Assembly: GCF_016405965.1 (NCBI RefSeq)
Contig: NZ_JAEFCD010000011.1
Coordinates: 9,394-73,393 of the forward strand
Direction: 5' to 3'
Source: Alteromonas sp. IB21
GTDB taxonomy: Bacteria; Pseudomonadota; Gammaproteobacteria; Enterobacterales; Alteromonadaceae
DNA: 64,000 bases
The translations under genes and the position numbers were made by a program. Positions 1 to 10,300 of this stretch are shown here, piece after piece. Under the pieces are notes generated by a model, which was not told where the DNA came from, made no database searches, and was given only the letters and a program-made list of their open reading frames with translations. Numbering within the stretch: the first letter of the stretch is position 1; each line of letters begins with the position of its first letter.

Positions 1-63
1 AATAGCGAATAGCGAATAGCGAATAGCGAATAGCGAATAGCGAATAGCGAATAGCGAATAGCG
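1..63. repeat. Tandem heptamer repeat, nine copies of AATAGCG
   Basis: Nine perfect head-to-tail copies of the 7-mer AATAGCG fill the first 63 bases and probably continue left of the window. The array sits just beyond the terminator of the accB-accC transcript, so it is intergenic on the visible side. Perfect copies suggest recent expansion by slippage, and copy number may differ between strains. No gene can be seen to use it. Confidence 0.9.
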
Positions 64-73
64 GGATGAAAGA

Positions 74-112
74 GAGAAAATTGGGCTGCACAAAAAACAC
101 CGTGTAGCCCAA
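74..112 (-). terminator. Rho-independent terminator after accC
   Basis: An 11-bp stem (81-91 with 102-112, one G-U pair) with a 10-base loop is followed on the minus strand by a T-rich run. It lies 9 bases after the accC stop and would end the aroQ-accB-accC transcript. Confidence 0.75.
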
Positions 113-120
113 AGGGGGGA

Positions 121-1464
121 TTAGGCTAGGCCTAGCTTCTTCTCAAGGTAATGGATGTTGGTTCCACCTGCGAAGAAGTTTTCATCAGCCATAATGGCAC
201 GTTGAAGCGGGATATTCGTTTTAATTCCTTCAATTACAATCTCTTCAAGCGCGTGGCGCATACGAGCGATCGCTTCGTCTCGGCTTTCACCATAAGTGAT
301 AAGCTTACCGATCATAGAGTCGTAGTAAGGCGGTACGTGGTAGCCCGCGTAAATGTGCGACTCCCAGCGAATACCTAAGCCACCTGGCGCGTGGAACATG
401 GTGATAGGACCAGGGCTTGGAATGAAGGTTTTTGGATCTTCTGCATTAATTCGGCATTCAATGGCGTGGCCACGAATTTGAATTTGCGACTGGTCGATAG
501 ACAGTGGCTGACCAGCAGCAATGCGAAGCTGTTCTTTAATGAGATCAACGCCTGTAATCATTTCAGATACAGGGTGCTCTACCTGAATACGAGTATTCAT
601 TTCAATGAAATAGAATTCGCCGTTTTCATATAAGAACTCGAACGTACCTGCGCCGCGGTAGCCAATTTCAACACAGGCTCTGCGGCAGCGATCGCCAATT
701 TTGGTGCGCATTTGCTCAGAGATACCTGGTGCCGGAGCTTCTTCAACGACCTTCTGGTGACGACGCTGCATTGAACAGTCGCGCTCACCTAAGTGGATGG
801 CGTTACCTTGTCCATCGGCTAGTACCTGAATTTCAACGTGACGTGGGTTCTCAAGGAATTTTTCCATATAAACCGTTGAGTTACCAAAGGCAGCGCCAGC
901 TTCAGCCTGCGTTGTTTCAATGGCTTTAACCAATTCCGCTTCGCTGCGAACCACGCGCATACCACGACCACCGCCGCCGCCCGCAGCTTTAACGATGATA
1001 GGGTAACCAATGCGCTTAGCAATGGCTTTGTTGCGCTCTACGTCATCTGTTAGCGGGCCGTCGGAGCCTGGCACGCAGGGTACCCCTGCTTTTTTCATTG
1101 CATTAATAGCAGAAACTTTGTCACCCATTAGGTTAATAGTTTCGGGTTTAGGGCCAATGAAAATAAAGCCGCTCTTTTCTACCGCTTCAGCAAAGTCTGC
1201 GTTTTCCGCTAGGAAACCGTAACCTGGGTGAATAGCGATTGAATTTGTGACCTCGGCCGCAGCGATGATGCGCGGTATATTAAGGTAACTTTCGGTTGCC
1301 GATGCTTTACCAATACAAATTGATTCATCAGCTAGCAACACGTGCTTCAAGTTTTTATCCGCAGTAGAGTGCACGGCTACGGTTTTGATGCCTAGTTCTT
1401 TACAGGCTCTCAAAATACGTAGGGCAATCTCACCACGGTTAGCAATAAGTACTTTATCTAGCAT
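121..1464 (-). CDS. accC: Acetyl-CoA carboxylase, biotin carboxylase subunit
   Basis: AccC carries out the ATP-dependent carboxylation of biotin held on AccB, the first half-reaction of acetyl-CoA carboxylase and the committed step of fatty acid synthesis in the cytoplasm. The 447-residue length is normal. The N-terminus ([14 protein letters not shown]) is the classic biotin carboxylase start; an ATP-grasp glycine-rich loop ([11 protein letters not shown]) follows near residue 160, then [15 protein letters not shown] and the metal and active-site region [14 protein letters not shown]. It lies 14 bases after accB in the same direction, in the widespread aroQ-accB-accC order. Nothing is unusual. 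Confidence 0.98.
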   Translation of the reverse strand: MLDKVLIANRGEIALRILRACKELGIKTVAVHSTADKNLKHVLLADESICIGKASATESYLNIPRIIAAAEVTNSIAIHPGYGFLAENADFAEAVEKSGFIFIGPKPETINLMGDKVSAINAMKKAGVPCVPGSDGPLTDDVERNKAIAKRIGYPIIVKAAGGGGGRGMRVVRSEAELVKAIETTQAEAGAAFGNSTVYMEKFLENPRHVEIQVLADGQGNAIHLGERDCSMQRRHQKVVEEAPAPGISEQMRTKIGDRCRRACVEIGYRGAGTFEFLYENGEFYFIEMNTRIQVEHPVSEMITGVDLIKEQLRIAAGQPLSIDQSQIQIRGHAIECRINAEDPKTFIPSPGPITMFHAPGGLGIRWESHIYAGYHVPPYYDSMIGKLITYGESRDEAIARMRHALEEIVIEGIKTNIPLQRAIMADENFFAGGTNIHYLEKKLGLA

Positions 1465-1478
1465 AGTTAAGCACTCGC

Positions 1479-1943
1479 TTATTCAATGATGAACATTGGC
1501 TGGTCGAATTCGACAGGATCTTGGTTTTCCACCAAGATTGCCTTAACCACACCTGCTTTATCTGCTTCAATTTGGTTCATCATCTTCATGGCTTCAACGA
1601 TACAAAGCGTGTCGCCAACTTTTACTTGCTGACCCACTTCTGCAAAGGCTTTTGCAGTAGGAGAAGATGCACGGTAGAAAGTACCTACCATAGGAGACTT
1701 AACAACGTGACCTTCTGGCTGTGCAGGCTCCGCTGGCGCTTCTGATGCAGTAGTGGCTGCCGCTGCTGGAGCAGGAGCCATTTGCGGTGCTGCAGGCGCT
1801 GCAAAGCTGTAGTTCATTGGCGCTTGAACACCTGTAGGTCCACGGTGGATGCGTACAGACTCTTCGCCTTCAGTGATCTCTAGCTCGGCAATGCCAGATT
1901 CTTCCACGAGTTCGATGAGTTTTTTAATCTTTCTAATATCCAT
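1479..1943 (-). CDS. accB: Acetyl-CoA carboxylase, biotin carboxyl carrier protein
   Basis: AccB carries the biotin prosthetic group between the carboxylase and transferase subunits of acetyl-CoA carboxylase. At 154 residues it is of usual size. An N-terminal region (1-45) precedes an Ala/Pro-rich flexible linker (about 46-77) and the C-terminal biotinyl domain, with the biotinylation motif EAMKM placing the acceptor at Lys120. It sits between aroQ (14 bases upstream) and accC (14 bases downstream), so all three are probably co-transcribed. BirA, which would attach biotin, is not in the window. Confidence 0.98.
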   Translation of the reverse strand: MDIRKIKKLIELVEESGIAELEITEGEESVRIHRGPTGVQAPMNYSFAAPAAPQMAPAPAAAATTASEAPAEPAQPEGHVVKSPMVGTFYRASSPTAKAFAEVGQQVKVGDTLCIVEAMKMMNQIEADKAGVVKAILVENQDPVEFDQPMFIIE

Positions 1944-1957
1944 GTTCTGTCTCTGCG

Positions 1958-2398
1958 TTATTTTAACGATTTCGGTAAATTGATTGCTGCAGTTAGCGCG
2001 AGCGAATAACCCATGGCACCAAGGCCAACAATGACGCCAGCTGCAACATCAGAAAAATAAGAATGGTGACGAAACGGTTCGCGGGCGTGAACGTTCGACA
2101 AATGCACTTCAATAAACGGAATACTGACACTCAACAATGCATCGCGAAGGGCGACGCTGGTGTGCGTGAAAGCAGCAGGATTAATAATAATGGCATCAAC
2201 TGTACCCATAGCAGCGTGCACGCGTTCAATCAGTTCAAACTCTGCGTTAGACTGAAAGTGCGTTAAGGTCACTTCGCTCGAGGCAGCCTGCGCCTGCAAA
2301 TCATCAACGATGTCTTGCAAGGTTTGTGTGCCGTACTTTTCGGGTTCTCGTTGTCCTAACATATTTAAGTTAGGGCCGTTCAGTAACAAAATGTTCAT
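1958..2398 (-). CDS. aroQ: 3-dehydroquinate dehydratase, type II
   Basis: This enzyme converts 3-dehydroquinate to 3-dehydroshikimate, the third step of the shikimate pathway. The 146 residues match the type II family. The N-terminal [17 protein letters not shown] holds the catalytic Tyr22 and the lid arginine; [14 protein letters not shown] and [17 protein letters not shown] are conserved, and [17 protein letters not shown] carries the catalytic His. It is first of the aroQ-accB-accC group. The upstream 247-base gap to the M23 gene is the only clear place for its promoter; I did not assign boxes there. Confidence 0.97.
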   Translation of the reverse strand: MNILLLNGPNLNMLGQREPEKYGTQTLQDIVDDLQAQAASSEVTLTHFQSNAEFELIERVHAAMGTVDAIIINPAAFTHTSVALRDALLSVSIPFIEVHLSNVHAREPFRHHSYFSDVAAGVIVGLGAMGYSLALTAAINLPKSLK

Positions 2399-2645
2399 CT
2401 AGTTTGCTGCTATCTTCGGGAAAAAATCACTGTTTTCGTCATTTCAACAAATTTTTGTGACAGTTGCACGAAAAAACGCCAATTAATTTTCTCATTTATT
2501 GTGTTAGCTGATGATTATAGTGATAGATAAAGTTTTCGCAGCAAAATACTGGTCTAATCAGGTGTTTTCGGTGCAAAGTTTAAGTTAGATTTTTGGGCGT
2601 AAACCCGCAGCAAGCTGTGTGATTCAGTGGTATTGGTTACACGAG

Positions 2646-3482
2646 TTAAAGAGAGGTGTCGGCAAGAGAAAAGGGAACGCTAACATATTTGCCGTGAAAC
2701 TTAGCCACATAAACAGCGAAGTGGAGGTGTGGTAAGGAAGAGAAACCGGTGTTGCCGGTATAACCGATAAGCTGTCCTCGTTTCACGGTTTGCCCTCGGG
2801 TTACTACTACTCCTTTATATTTTAGGTGAAAGTATTCACCGGTAGTGCCGTCATTATGAAGAATGGCGACATAATTACCATATTCAGCAAAGTCGGGGGT
2901 TGGTCCGCCTTTATTGCCGTCATCTTTGGTGTCTATCACCACACCTTCACGGGCTGCTAAAATAGGGGTTCCGACAGGAGCAGCAAAATCAAGAGCATAT
3001 CTTGACGCACCCGAATGGCTAAAGGATCCATTGAATCCCTGTACAATGCTGTATTCGCTCGCCGGCTGCAGGGGAGAAAGGTAGGTATAGGTATTGTCAT
3101 GCTTCGCATCTATTCGCCCCACTGTCCATTTAACGCGCATGGTTTCCCAAAATGTTTCAGGTTCTTCTATTACGCCTAAAGGTATAGCGTTGTCTGTATT
3201 CAAAAACGCGTTGGCGTGAAACAGGGGCTTCAGTGAATTTTCTTGAGACGGTATTTGAAACAGTTCATTGGAATACAGGGTAAGCGTAACAGGAAAGGAG
3301 ATTTTTCGTTGAACAGAGACAAGATAAAGCGAAGAAGACGAGGGCGTAAGTTCAAAACAAAAGCGCTTGTTGTCAAAACAGCCTGTTGTTTTTGCCGAAA
3401 CCGAAAATGAAGACACGAGTGACATAACCAAGAAGACCTGAAGCAAGGTCGGCCTTTTAGTTTGTAACCTATACCGAATCAA
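2646..3482 (-). CDS. Exported M23-family metallopeptidase (LytM/peptidase M23)
   Basis: A probable periplasmic zinc peptidase or peptidoglycan endopeptidase of the M23 (LytM) family. The catalytic domain is C-terminal: HSGASRYALDFAAPVG supplies the first His and Asp ligands, GEYFHL and LPHLHFAVY the later His residues, so the active site looks intact. I start it at a TTG, giving 278 residues that begin with a good signal peptide (IRYRLQTKRP, then a hydrophobic stretch ending SVSA). The frame stays open to an ATG at 3578, which would overlap dsbD, but that extension crosses the dsbD terminator hairpin and puts about 32 residues before the signal peptide. The TTG has no obvious Shine-Dalgarno sequence, so the start is uncertain; the family call is firm. 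Confidence 0.88.
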   Translation of the reverse strand: MIRYRLQTKRPTLLQVFLVMSLVSSFSVSAKTTGCFDNKRFCFELTPSSSSLYLVSVQRKISFPVTLTLYSNELFQIPSQENSLKPLFHANAFLNTDNAIPLGVIEEPETFWETMRVKWTVGRIDAKHDNTYTYLSPLQPASEYSIVQGFNGSFSHSGASRYALDFAAPVGTPILAAREGVVIDTKDDGNKGGPTPDFAEYGNYVAILHNDGTTGEYFHLKYKGVVVTRGQTVKRGQLIGYTGNTGFSSLPHLHFAVYVAKFHGKYVSVPFSLADTSL

Positions 3483-3485
3483 ACT

Positions 3486-3510
3486 AAAAAAGGCAGCGCT
3501 TTGCACTGCC
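3486..3510 (-). terminator. Rho-independent terminator after dsbD
   Basis: On the minus strand an 8-bp stem (3510-3503 with 3499-3492, one G-U pair), a three-base loop and six T residues follow 40 bases after the dsbD stop. It falls just before the preferred start of the M23 gene and argues against the longer M23 reading frame. Confidence 0.7.
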
Positions 3511-3549
3511 TGCTGTGCTTGAAGGCGATAGGCCTCGGATTCAGATACA

Positions 3550-5451
3550 TTAGTCGGAGCTATTGTTTGCATCGTCATTCGCTTTAGACTGATTGTTTAG
3601 CCACTCGTCAACGTGACCAGCGAAAGCATTCGCTTTCATAAATCCAGTAACGCGGGCTTTTTCTATTTCATCACCATTTTTATCAAAGAATAGAATGGTG
3701 GGGAGACCAAGGACGTTGAACGTATCAAAAATTTCCTGGCGTTCTGGTGTGTTATCGGTAAGGTCCATTTGCATCCACACCGTGTTGCTAAGCGCTGTAA
3801 CCACTTTCTGGTCAGGGAAGGTGTATTTTTCGAATTCCTTACAGGCCACACACCAGTCTGCGTAAAGGTCAACCATTACGGTTTTTCCATTGGCGTTGGC
3901 GGCATCTATTTTATTGCGTAAATCCGCTAAATCTCTTGCAATAACAAAGTCTGGGTGACCCACATGTTTACCGTCGGTACTTTCGCCCCACAACCCAGTG
4001 TTAAGCCCCGCTTGATAGGTAAGACCTGCGCTGCCCATGATACCTACTGCAACCAACACAGCACGCACTAGCTTCGCGAGAGAGTTTTTACTTGCGCGGT
4101 TGAGTACCCAGTAATAACCAAATAGACCAAAGCCTAACAAGGCCCAAAGAAAACCAGTGGCAGGGCTGTTGTAGAGACGCTCAATAAACACAATAGCCAC
4201 CACAAGCATCATAAAGCCGAAGGTCACCTTAACCACATTCATCCAGTTACCTGCTTTAGGAAGCAGCTTTCCGCCTGTCATGCCAAACAGAATGAGCGGA
4301 ACGCCCATACCAATACTCAATAGATAAAGGGAGATGAATCCGAGTGTCATATCGCCCGTTTGGGCGACAAATAATAAAATGCCGGTTAGTGGGGCGGTAG
4401 TGCAGGGCGAGGCAATAAGGCCAGACAATACGCCCATAACAAAAACACCTGCGAAACTGCCGGGCGTTTGATTGTTACTCATGTGAGTCAGCTTTTCTTG
4501 ATACTTTGCGGGAAGCTGAATTTCAAAACCACCAAACAGAGCAATGGCGAGCGCGATGAAAAGAATAATAAACACGCCAAGTACGACCGGGTGTTGTAGC
4601 GCTGCCTGAAACTGCGCGCCAGCCACAGCAACCACCAAACCAAGCAACGAGTACGTAATCGCCATACCCTGAACGTAAACAAAGGTTAGCCAGAAAGCGT
4701 GTGACACAGTTTTCGGCTTTCCTTGACCAATAACAATACCTGACACAATGGGATACATAGGGAACACGCATGGCGTGAACGCTAAGCCTATGCCCAACGC
4801 AAAAAACAGGGCGAGGGTAAGGGCAAGATTATCTTTATCGATAAGCTGTTGGGCTAGGTCAAACTGTTCGCTTTGCGAAAAGCTTGTGGCGCTATTTGAT
4901 CCCGACGCCGCATCTGTGTTGGCCGGTGCGCTGCTTCCTACCTCGTTTAAATACACTACTTTCACTGTGGGAGGGTAGCAAAGCCCTGCGTCAGCACACC
5001 CTTGATAGCGAATTTTAACGACGCCATCACTGCCCGCTGATTCAATAGGCAGGGTAATAGATACGCCGTCGTAAAATACCTCAGACTCGCCGAAAAATTC
5101 ATCTTCGATCATCACGCCACTTGGGAATGCGGGCTCGCCAATTTCAGCTTCTTTAGCCACAAACTTGAATTGCTTTCGGTACAAATAATAGCCGTCTGCA
5201 ATATCGAAGGTGAGCTTTAACGTGTTTTCTTTTTGATTAAAGTCGAAAGCAAACGCTTGCTCGACGTCTAAGAATTGTGGTTCGTCTGCAAATGGATCAT
5301 CGAATGCACTGGGTACCTGCGCATAAGAAACAGCACTTAACATCGAGATTAAACAAAGCACTGAAATAACATATGCGGTAAAACGACGGTACAGTGGCGC
5401 TACTGGCAGATTGGTCGACATGAGAAACGTAGTCATAAGTTCAAATTTCAT
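3550..5451 (-). CDS. dsbD: Thiol:disulfide interchange protein DsbD
   Basis: DsbD moves electrons from cytoplasmic thioredoxin across the inner membrane to periplasmic reductases such as DsbC. All three domains are present in 633 residues: a signal peptide ending near VSYA, a periplasmic alpha domain with the cysteine pair C152/C158 (GCADAGLCYP), an eight-helix beta domain with C228 (FTPCVFPMYP) and C350 (IASPCTTAP), and a C-terminal thioredoxin domain with C534-VA-C537 in YADWCVACKEF. The initiating Met is uncertain because another at residue 11 would give a shorter signal peptide. It follows cutA in the same direction, an arrangement common in gammaproteobacteria, with a 36-base gap. Confidence 0.97.
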   Translation of the reverse strand: MKFELMTTFLMSTNLPVAPLYRRFTAYVISVLCLISMLSAVSYAQVPSAFDDPFADEPQFLDVEQAFAFDFNQKENTLKLTFDIADGYYLYRKQFKFVAKEAEIGEPAFPSGVMIEDEFFGESEVFYDGVSITLPIESAGSDGVVKIRYQGCADAGLCYPPTVKVVYLNEVGSSAPANTDAASGSNSATSFSQSEQFDLAQQLIDKDNLALTLALFFALGIGLAFTPCVFPMYPIVSGIVIGQGKPKTVSHAFWLTFVYVQGMAITYSLLGLVVAVAGAQFQAALQHPVVLGVFIILFIALAIALFGGFEIQLPAKYQEKLTHMSNNQTPGSFAGVFVMGVLSGLIASPCTTAPLTGILLFVAQTGDMTLGFISLYLLSIGMGVPLILFGMTGGKLLPKAGNWMNVVKVTFGFMMLVVAIVFIERLYNSPATGFLWALLGFGLFGYYWVLNRASKNSLAKLVRAVLVAVGIMGSAGLTYQAGLNTGLWGESTDGKHVGHPDFVIARDLADLRNKIDAANANGKTVMVDLYADWCVACKEFEKYTFPDQKVVTALSNTVWMQMDLTDNTPERQEIFDTFNVLGLPTILFFDKNGDEIEKARVTGFMKANAFAGHVDEWLNNQSKANDDANNSSD

Positions 5452-5487
5452 TATTATCTATTTTTCTTTTTGATTATTTTTGTTCAG

Positions 5488-5802
5488 TTAACGTTGCAAC
5501 GTGGTTTGTAACCAATGGCCGTAAGCGCTGCTTGCTTCGGCATTAAGTTCTAACCACTCAGGAACATCGTACGGATGAAGTTCGCTTACCCTATCAAATG
5601 CCTCAAGAACATTTTGTGTGTTGGTCTTGATGAGAAGCTGGCATTCCCTGTCGCTTTCTATCTTTCCCTGCCATTCATACACTGACTCGATCCCCTTGAT
5701 AATATTTACGCAGGCGGCGAGTTTTTCTTCAACAAGTGAACTGGCAATTAACTGTGCCGTGTTCTCATCTGGCGCGGTACACAATACAAGCTTTATCGTC
5801 AT
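5488..5802 (-). CDS. cutA: Divalent-cation tolerance protein CutA
   Basis: A 104-residue protein of the CutA1 family, small trimeric ferredoxin-like proteins linked genetically to copper and divalent cation tolerance; the molecular role is unsettled. The family pattern is clear: CTAPDENTAQLIASSLVEEK, then LAACVNIIKGIESVYEWQGKI and the C-terminal LHPYDVPEWLEL. It lies upstream of dsbD with a short gap and is probably co-transcribed with it. It is divergent from fxsA across about 210 bases that should hold both promoters. Confidence 0.96.
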   Translation of the reverse strand: MTIKLVLCTAPDENTAQLIASSLVEEKLAACVNIIKGIESVYEWQGKIESDRECQLLIKTNTQNVLEAFDRVSELHPYDVPEWLELNAEASSAYGHWLQTTLQR

Positions 5803-6013
5803 GGCATCTTTTACCTATTTGCGCATGTTACTTGGTGGTTATGGCGTAACTAAATAGACCTATATAGGACCATCATTCTTTCACAAACAAAGTATATCAC
5901 GGTCGCAATCGGTCGCTTTAAGTGACTATTTAAGCGAAATGATAGGCACCTTTTCTTGTTATTACGTACAAAGTCACTATAACGGGTTATGAATACACGA
6001 AAGAGGAAACGTT

Positions 6014-6535
6014 TTGCGGGTTTTATTTTTATTGTTTGCCCTATTACCTATTTTAGAGATTGCGCTGCTGATTAATGTGGGAAGCGTGATCGGCGGTTGG
6101 AATACCGTAGGTTTGGTTATTTTATCGGCGTTTATTGGTGCTTACTTTGTTAAACGCGAAGGGGTAAGTACGTTACAGACTGCACAAGAAAAAATGCAGC
6201 GAAACGAAGTGCCGGGAAAAGAGTTGGTTGAAGGTTTGATGCTGGTGGTAGCCGGTATCTTATTGGTTACGCCGGGATTTATTACCGATATTTTTGGCTT
6301 TCTGTTAGCTATGCCGGGTTCCCGTCATTTCTTTGCTGCACAAGTCGGTAAGCATATGAAAATGCGTGTAGTGGCTCCGGGAATGGGGCCGGGAGCAGGT
6401 TTTGGGCAAGGTCAATCACCTTTTGGTCAGAGCCCATTTGGCGACAGATCCGGCGAAAATCAACGCGGTGACGATATTATCGAGGGTGAATATACCGATC
6501 ACACCACCAACGACCCCGATAAACGATTGAAATAG
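6014..6535 (+). CDS. fxsA: FxsA family membrane protein
   Basis: An inner-membrane protein of the FxsA family; overproduction of E. coli FxsA relieves phage T7 exclusion by F plasmids, and the normal function is unknown. The 173 residues begin MRVLFLLFALLPILEIALLI, the family signature, followed by further hydrophobic segments up to about residue 110 and a polar Gly/Gln-rich tail (GFGQGQSPFGQSPFG). The start is a TTG, chosen because AGAGGA sits 5 bases before it and the translation then matches the family N-terminus; the nearby ATG at 5989 is out of frame. It precedes groESL, as in many gammaproteobacteria. Confidence 0.92.
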   Translation: MRVLFLLFALLPILEIALLINVGSVIGGWNTVGLVILSAFIGAYFVKREGVSTLQTAQEKMQRNEVPGKELVEGLMLVVAGILLVTPGFITDIFGFLLAMPGSRHFFAAQVGKHMKMRVVAPGMGPGAGFGQGQSPFGQSPFGDRSGENQRGDDIIEGEYTDHTTNDPDKRLK

Positions 6536-6689
6536 ACGTTCTTTCCCATTTATCTACTTTTTTACCCCAACCTTATGCCATTTATCGCCATAGATGGCAT
6601 TCCCATGACCTCATGCCACGTTAAATTTTTCGAAAAAATAAATATTTAGTGAAAAAACCAATTTTTTTACATTTTTTTATTTAAAAACC

Positions 6690-6720
6690 CTTGAAGTTAT
6701 CTGGGTACTACCCCATCTAT
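6690..6720 (+). promoter_or_regulatory. Sigma-32 heat-shock promoter of groESL
   Basis: CTTGAA at 6690-6695 and CCCCATCTA from 6711, separated by 15 bases, match the RpoH consensus (CTTGAA, 13-17 bases, CCCCAT). It lies about 120 bases before groES. A T/A-rich stretch just upstream (6635-6685) may help promoter strength. Confidence 0.85.
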
Positions 6721-6838
6721 CCGTGCAGAAACGATTTTAACTGCTCAGCAATGAGCAACCCAAGCACACAACATTCAGGCAGTCTGAGTGTTGGTAACTA
6801 CATAACTTTGAATAGTGGAATTTTCAGGAGACTTGAAA

Positions 6839-7129
6839 ATGGCAATTCGTCCTTTACACGACCGCGTAATCCTTAAGCGCGCAGAGCAAGAAAGCAAATC
6901 TGCAGGCGGTATCGTTCTGACTGGTTCTGCAGCAGAAAAATCTACACGCGGTGAAGTGATCGCAGTAGGTAACGGTCGCATCCTTGAGAACGGTGAAGTA
7001 AAAGCGCTAGACGTTAAAGTTGGCGACACCGTTATTTTCAACGACGGTTACGGCGTAAAAACAGAAAAGCTGGATGGTGAAGAAGTACTTATCCTAAGCG
7101 AAAGCGACATTCTAGCGATTGTTGAGTAA
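6839..7129 (+). CDS. groES: Co-chaperonin GroES
   Basis: GroES is the heptameric lid of the GroEL folding chamber. The 96-residue protein starting [14 protein letters not shown] is standard, with the mobile loop ([23 protein letters not shown]) and the C-terminal [13 protein letters not shown]. The ATG is chosen because AGGAG lies 8 bases upstream and because the translation matches the family start; the frame is open for eight codons further upstream without support. It is followed 40 bases later by groEL and driven by the sigma-32 promoter upstream. Confidence 0.98.
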   Translation: MAIRPLHDRVILKRAEQESKSAGGIVLTGSAAEKSTRGEVIAVGNGRILENGEVKALDVKVGDTVIFNDGYGVKTEKLDGEEVLILSESDILAIVE

Positions 7130-7157
7130 TTACAACTAACGTTAAAACGAATTTTAG

Positions 7158-8807
<1,650 letters not shown>

Positions 8808-8833
8808 TCATCCCAAGCTTAACGTTTAAAAGA

Positions 8834-8863
8834 AAAGCGCAGCTCTTAGAGCTGCGCTTTTTT
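8834..8863 (+). terminator. Rho-independent terminator after groEL
   Basis: A perfect 12-bp stem (8834-8845 with 8849-8860), a three-base loop and a run of T residues follow 27 bases after the groEL stop. Confidence 0.95.
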
Positions 8864-8942
8864 GTATATAGCATCGCAAAACAAAAGTGATTATCGTTGT
8901 TATAATGAAAACAAATAGGTCTATCAGTAAATAAGAGCAAAT

Positions 8943-9224
8943 ATGGCAACGGCATCCGCACTTCACATTTTGGTAAAAACAGAGAAAGAAGCGCTTTCTA
9001 TTCTAGAGCAGCTTAAAAAGGGCAAAGATTTTGCAACGTTAGCAAAGCGTTATTCTAACTGTCCTTCGGGCAAGCGTGGCGGCGATCTCGGTGAATTTCG
9101 CCGAGGCCAAATGGTAAAAGCCTTCGATGATGTAGTGTTTAAAAAAGAGGTGCTAAAAGTTCATGGGCCGGTGAAAACCCGTTTCGGCTTTCACCTTATT
9201 AAAACTCTTTATCGCAGCAAATAA
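8943..9224 (+). CDS. ppiC: Parvulin-type peptidyl-prolyl isomerase PpiC
   Basis: A small cytoplasmic peptidyl-prolyl cis-trans isomerase of the parvulin/PpiC family. The 93 residues are a single rotamase domain: [14 protein letters not shown] at the N-terminus, [23 protein letters not shown] in the middle and [16 protein letters not shown] at the end, with the paired active-site His residues expected of the family. There is no signal peptide, unlike SurA or PrsA. It stands alone between the groEL terminator and a minus-strand gene. Confidence 0.96.
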   Translation: MATASALHILVKTEKEALSILEQLKKGKDFATLAKRYSNCPSGKRGGDLGEFRRGQMVKAFDDVVFKKEVLKVHGPVKTRFGFHLIKTLYRSK

Positions 9225-9375
9225 AGCCGAAGTAAGCAACGTGCTTAGTTAAGAAATGCCGTTCAAGGTACGTATTTAAGTTCTAGTCTCAAATACGTAG
9301 CGCAATCTAGAACTATTAAACATGCAGGGGTGGTTAGCGCTTTCAAGGAGCTTAAAATAAGTGACTGGGGTTAGG

Positions 9376-10122
9376 CTAATTACCCGGTTCCCACTTTTCG
9401 CCGCATACCGCTTTTTTTGTGAATATGGCGTAAGGACTGTTAGCGTTGTGAAGTTGGCTGCGAAGTGCTGCGCCGTGATCCACAGAGATAAATGGAGTCT
9501 CGGACGCTTTTCCTTGTTCATCTAGCATGAAATAGTTACTGGTATAGCTTGTCAACATCATGCGGTTATCGTGACCGAAATCGCTTAAGCGAACTTGAGT
9601 TATAGCTTTAAATTTAGCGTTAGGGTTTGACAGACCTACTATTTTCTTAAAAAAGTAGCCTTTATCAGTTTGAAGCTGTGAAAAGCCGTTTAAGGTATTT
9701 ATTAACGCTTTTACGTCGATGGCTTCGCGCTGTAGCATAAAGTCGTGATGAATAGCATTGCCGTCTTTTCTTAAGCTTTCTTCTGAAGGCATTTTACCCG
9801 CGGTGTAGGCTTGTTCAGACTCCAGTGATGAAAGGTATGCTTGTCCTTCTTCCCCATAGTGGAGTAGCGCTTTGGTGTTAACGTTCACGTAGTAATCGCT
9901 AATTCCAGCAGGCACCACTTCAAAAAGCATAACATCGGGCGTTACAGCCCCGCGCTCTTCTGGTGTTAGGGGCCCTTTGGCTACGCACTTATCAGAAATG
10001 AAATAGTAATATAGGCCCGCTTCAATGGCGAAGGCTGCATTAGAGAGTACTGCGCAGGTGGCCAATAGCATTAGCCGAGAGAAAAGCGGTTTAAATGCTG
10101 TTACAGCACTGCCTATTTGCAT
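9376..10122 (-). CDS. Exported protein of unknown function
   Basis: I do not recognise a family for this 248-residue protein. A signal peptide is visible: hydrophobic LMLLATCAVLSNAAFA around residues 16-33, with a likely cut after AFA. The mature part is soluble, with two cysteines, one near the new N-terminus (SDKCVAKG) and one near the end (KKAVCGEKWE), which could form a disulfide. A helical middle region includes HHDFMLQREAIDVKALINTLNGF. It has its own flanks (150 bases to ppiC, 178 to fecR), so it is probably monocistronic. Secretion is likely; no role can be given. Confidence 0.75.
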   Translation of the reverse strand: MQIGSAVTAFKPLFSRLMLLATCAVLSNAAFAIEAGLYYYFISDKCVAKGPLTPEERGAVTPDVMLFEVVPAGISDYYVNVNTKALLHYGEEGQAYLSSLESEQAYTAGKMPSEESLRKDGNAIHHDFMLQREAIDVKALINTLNGFSQLQTDKGYFFKKIVGLSNPNAKFKAITQVRLSDFGHDNRMMLTSYTSNYFMLDEQGKASETPFISVDHGAALRSQLHNANSPYAIFTKKAVCGEKWEPGN

Positions 10123-10300
10123 ATCAACGACGCCTTATTGTTTGATGCATTTATGTATAATACCAATCCATGTGGACTAATGGTATCGGCGTCATTGTAA
10201 GGGGTAGTGGGTAAAAGCGCGAGCTAAGCTTTGGAACGCGCTTTAAATTTAGTTCGTAGCTCAATTAAGCTAAGTAAGAGCTTACGAGCCAAGTCCGCCG

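Noticed and set aside
1..63. CRISPR array
   Set aside because: The unit is only 7 bases with no spacers, so it is a simple tandem repeat.
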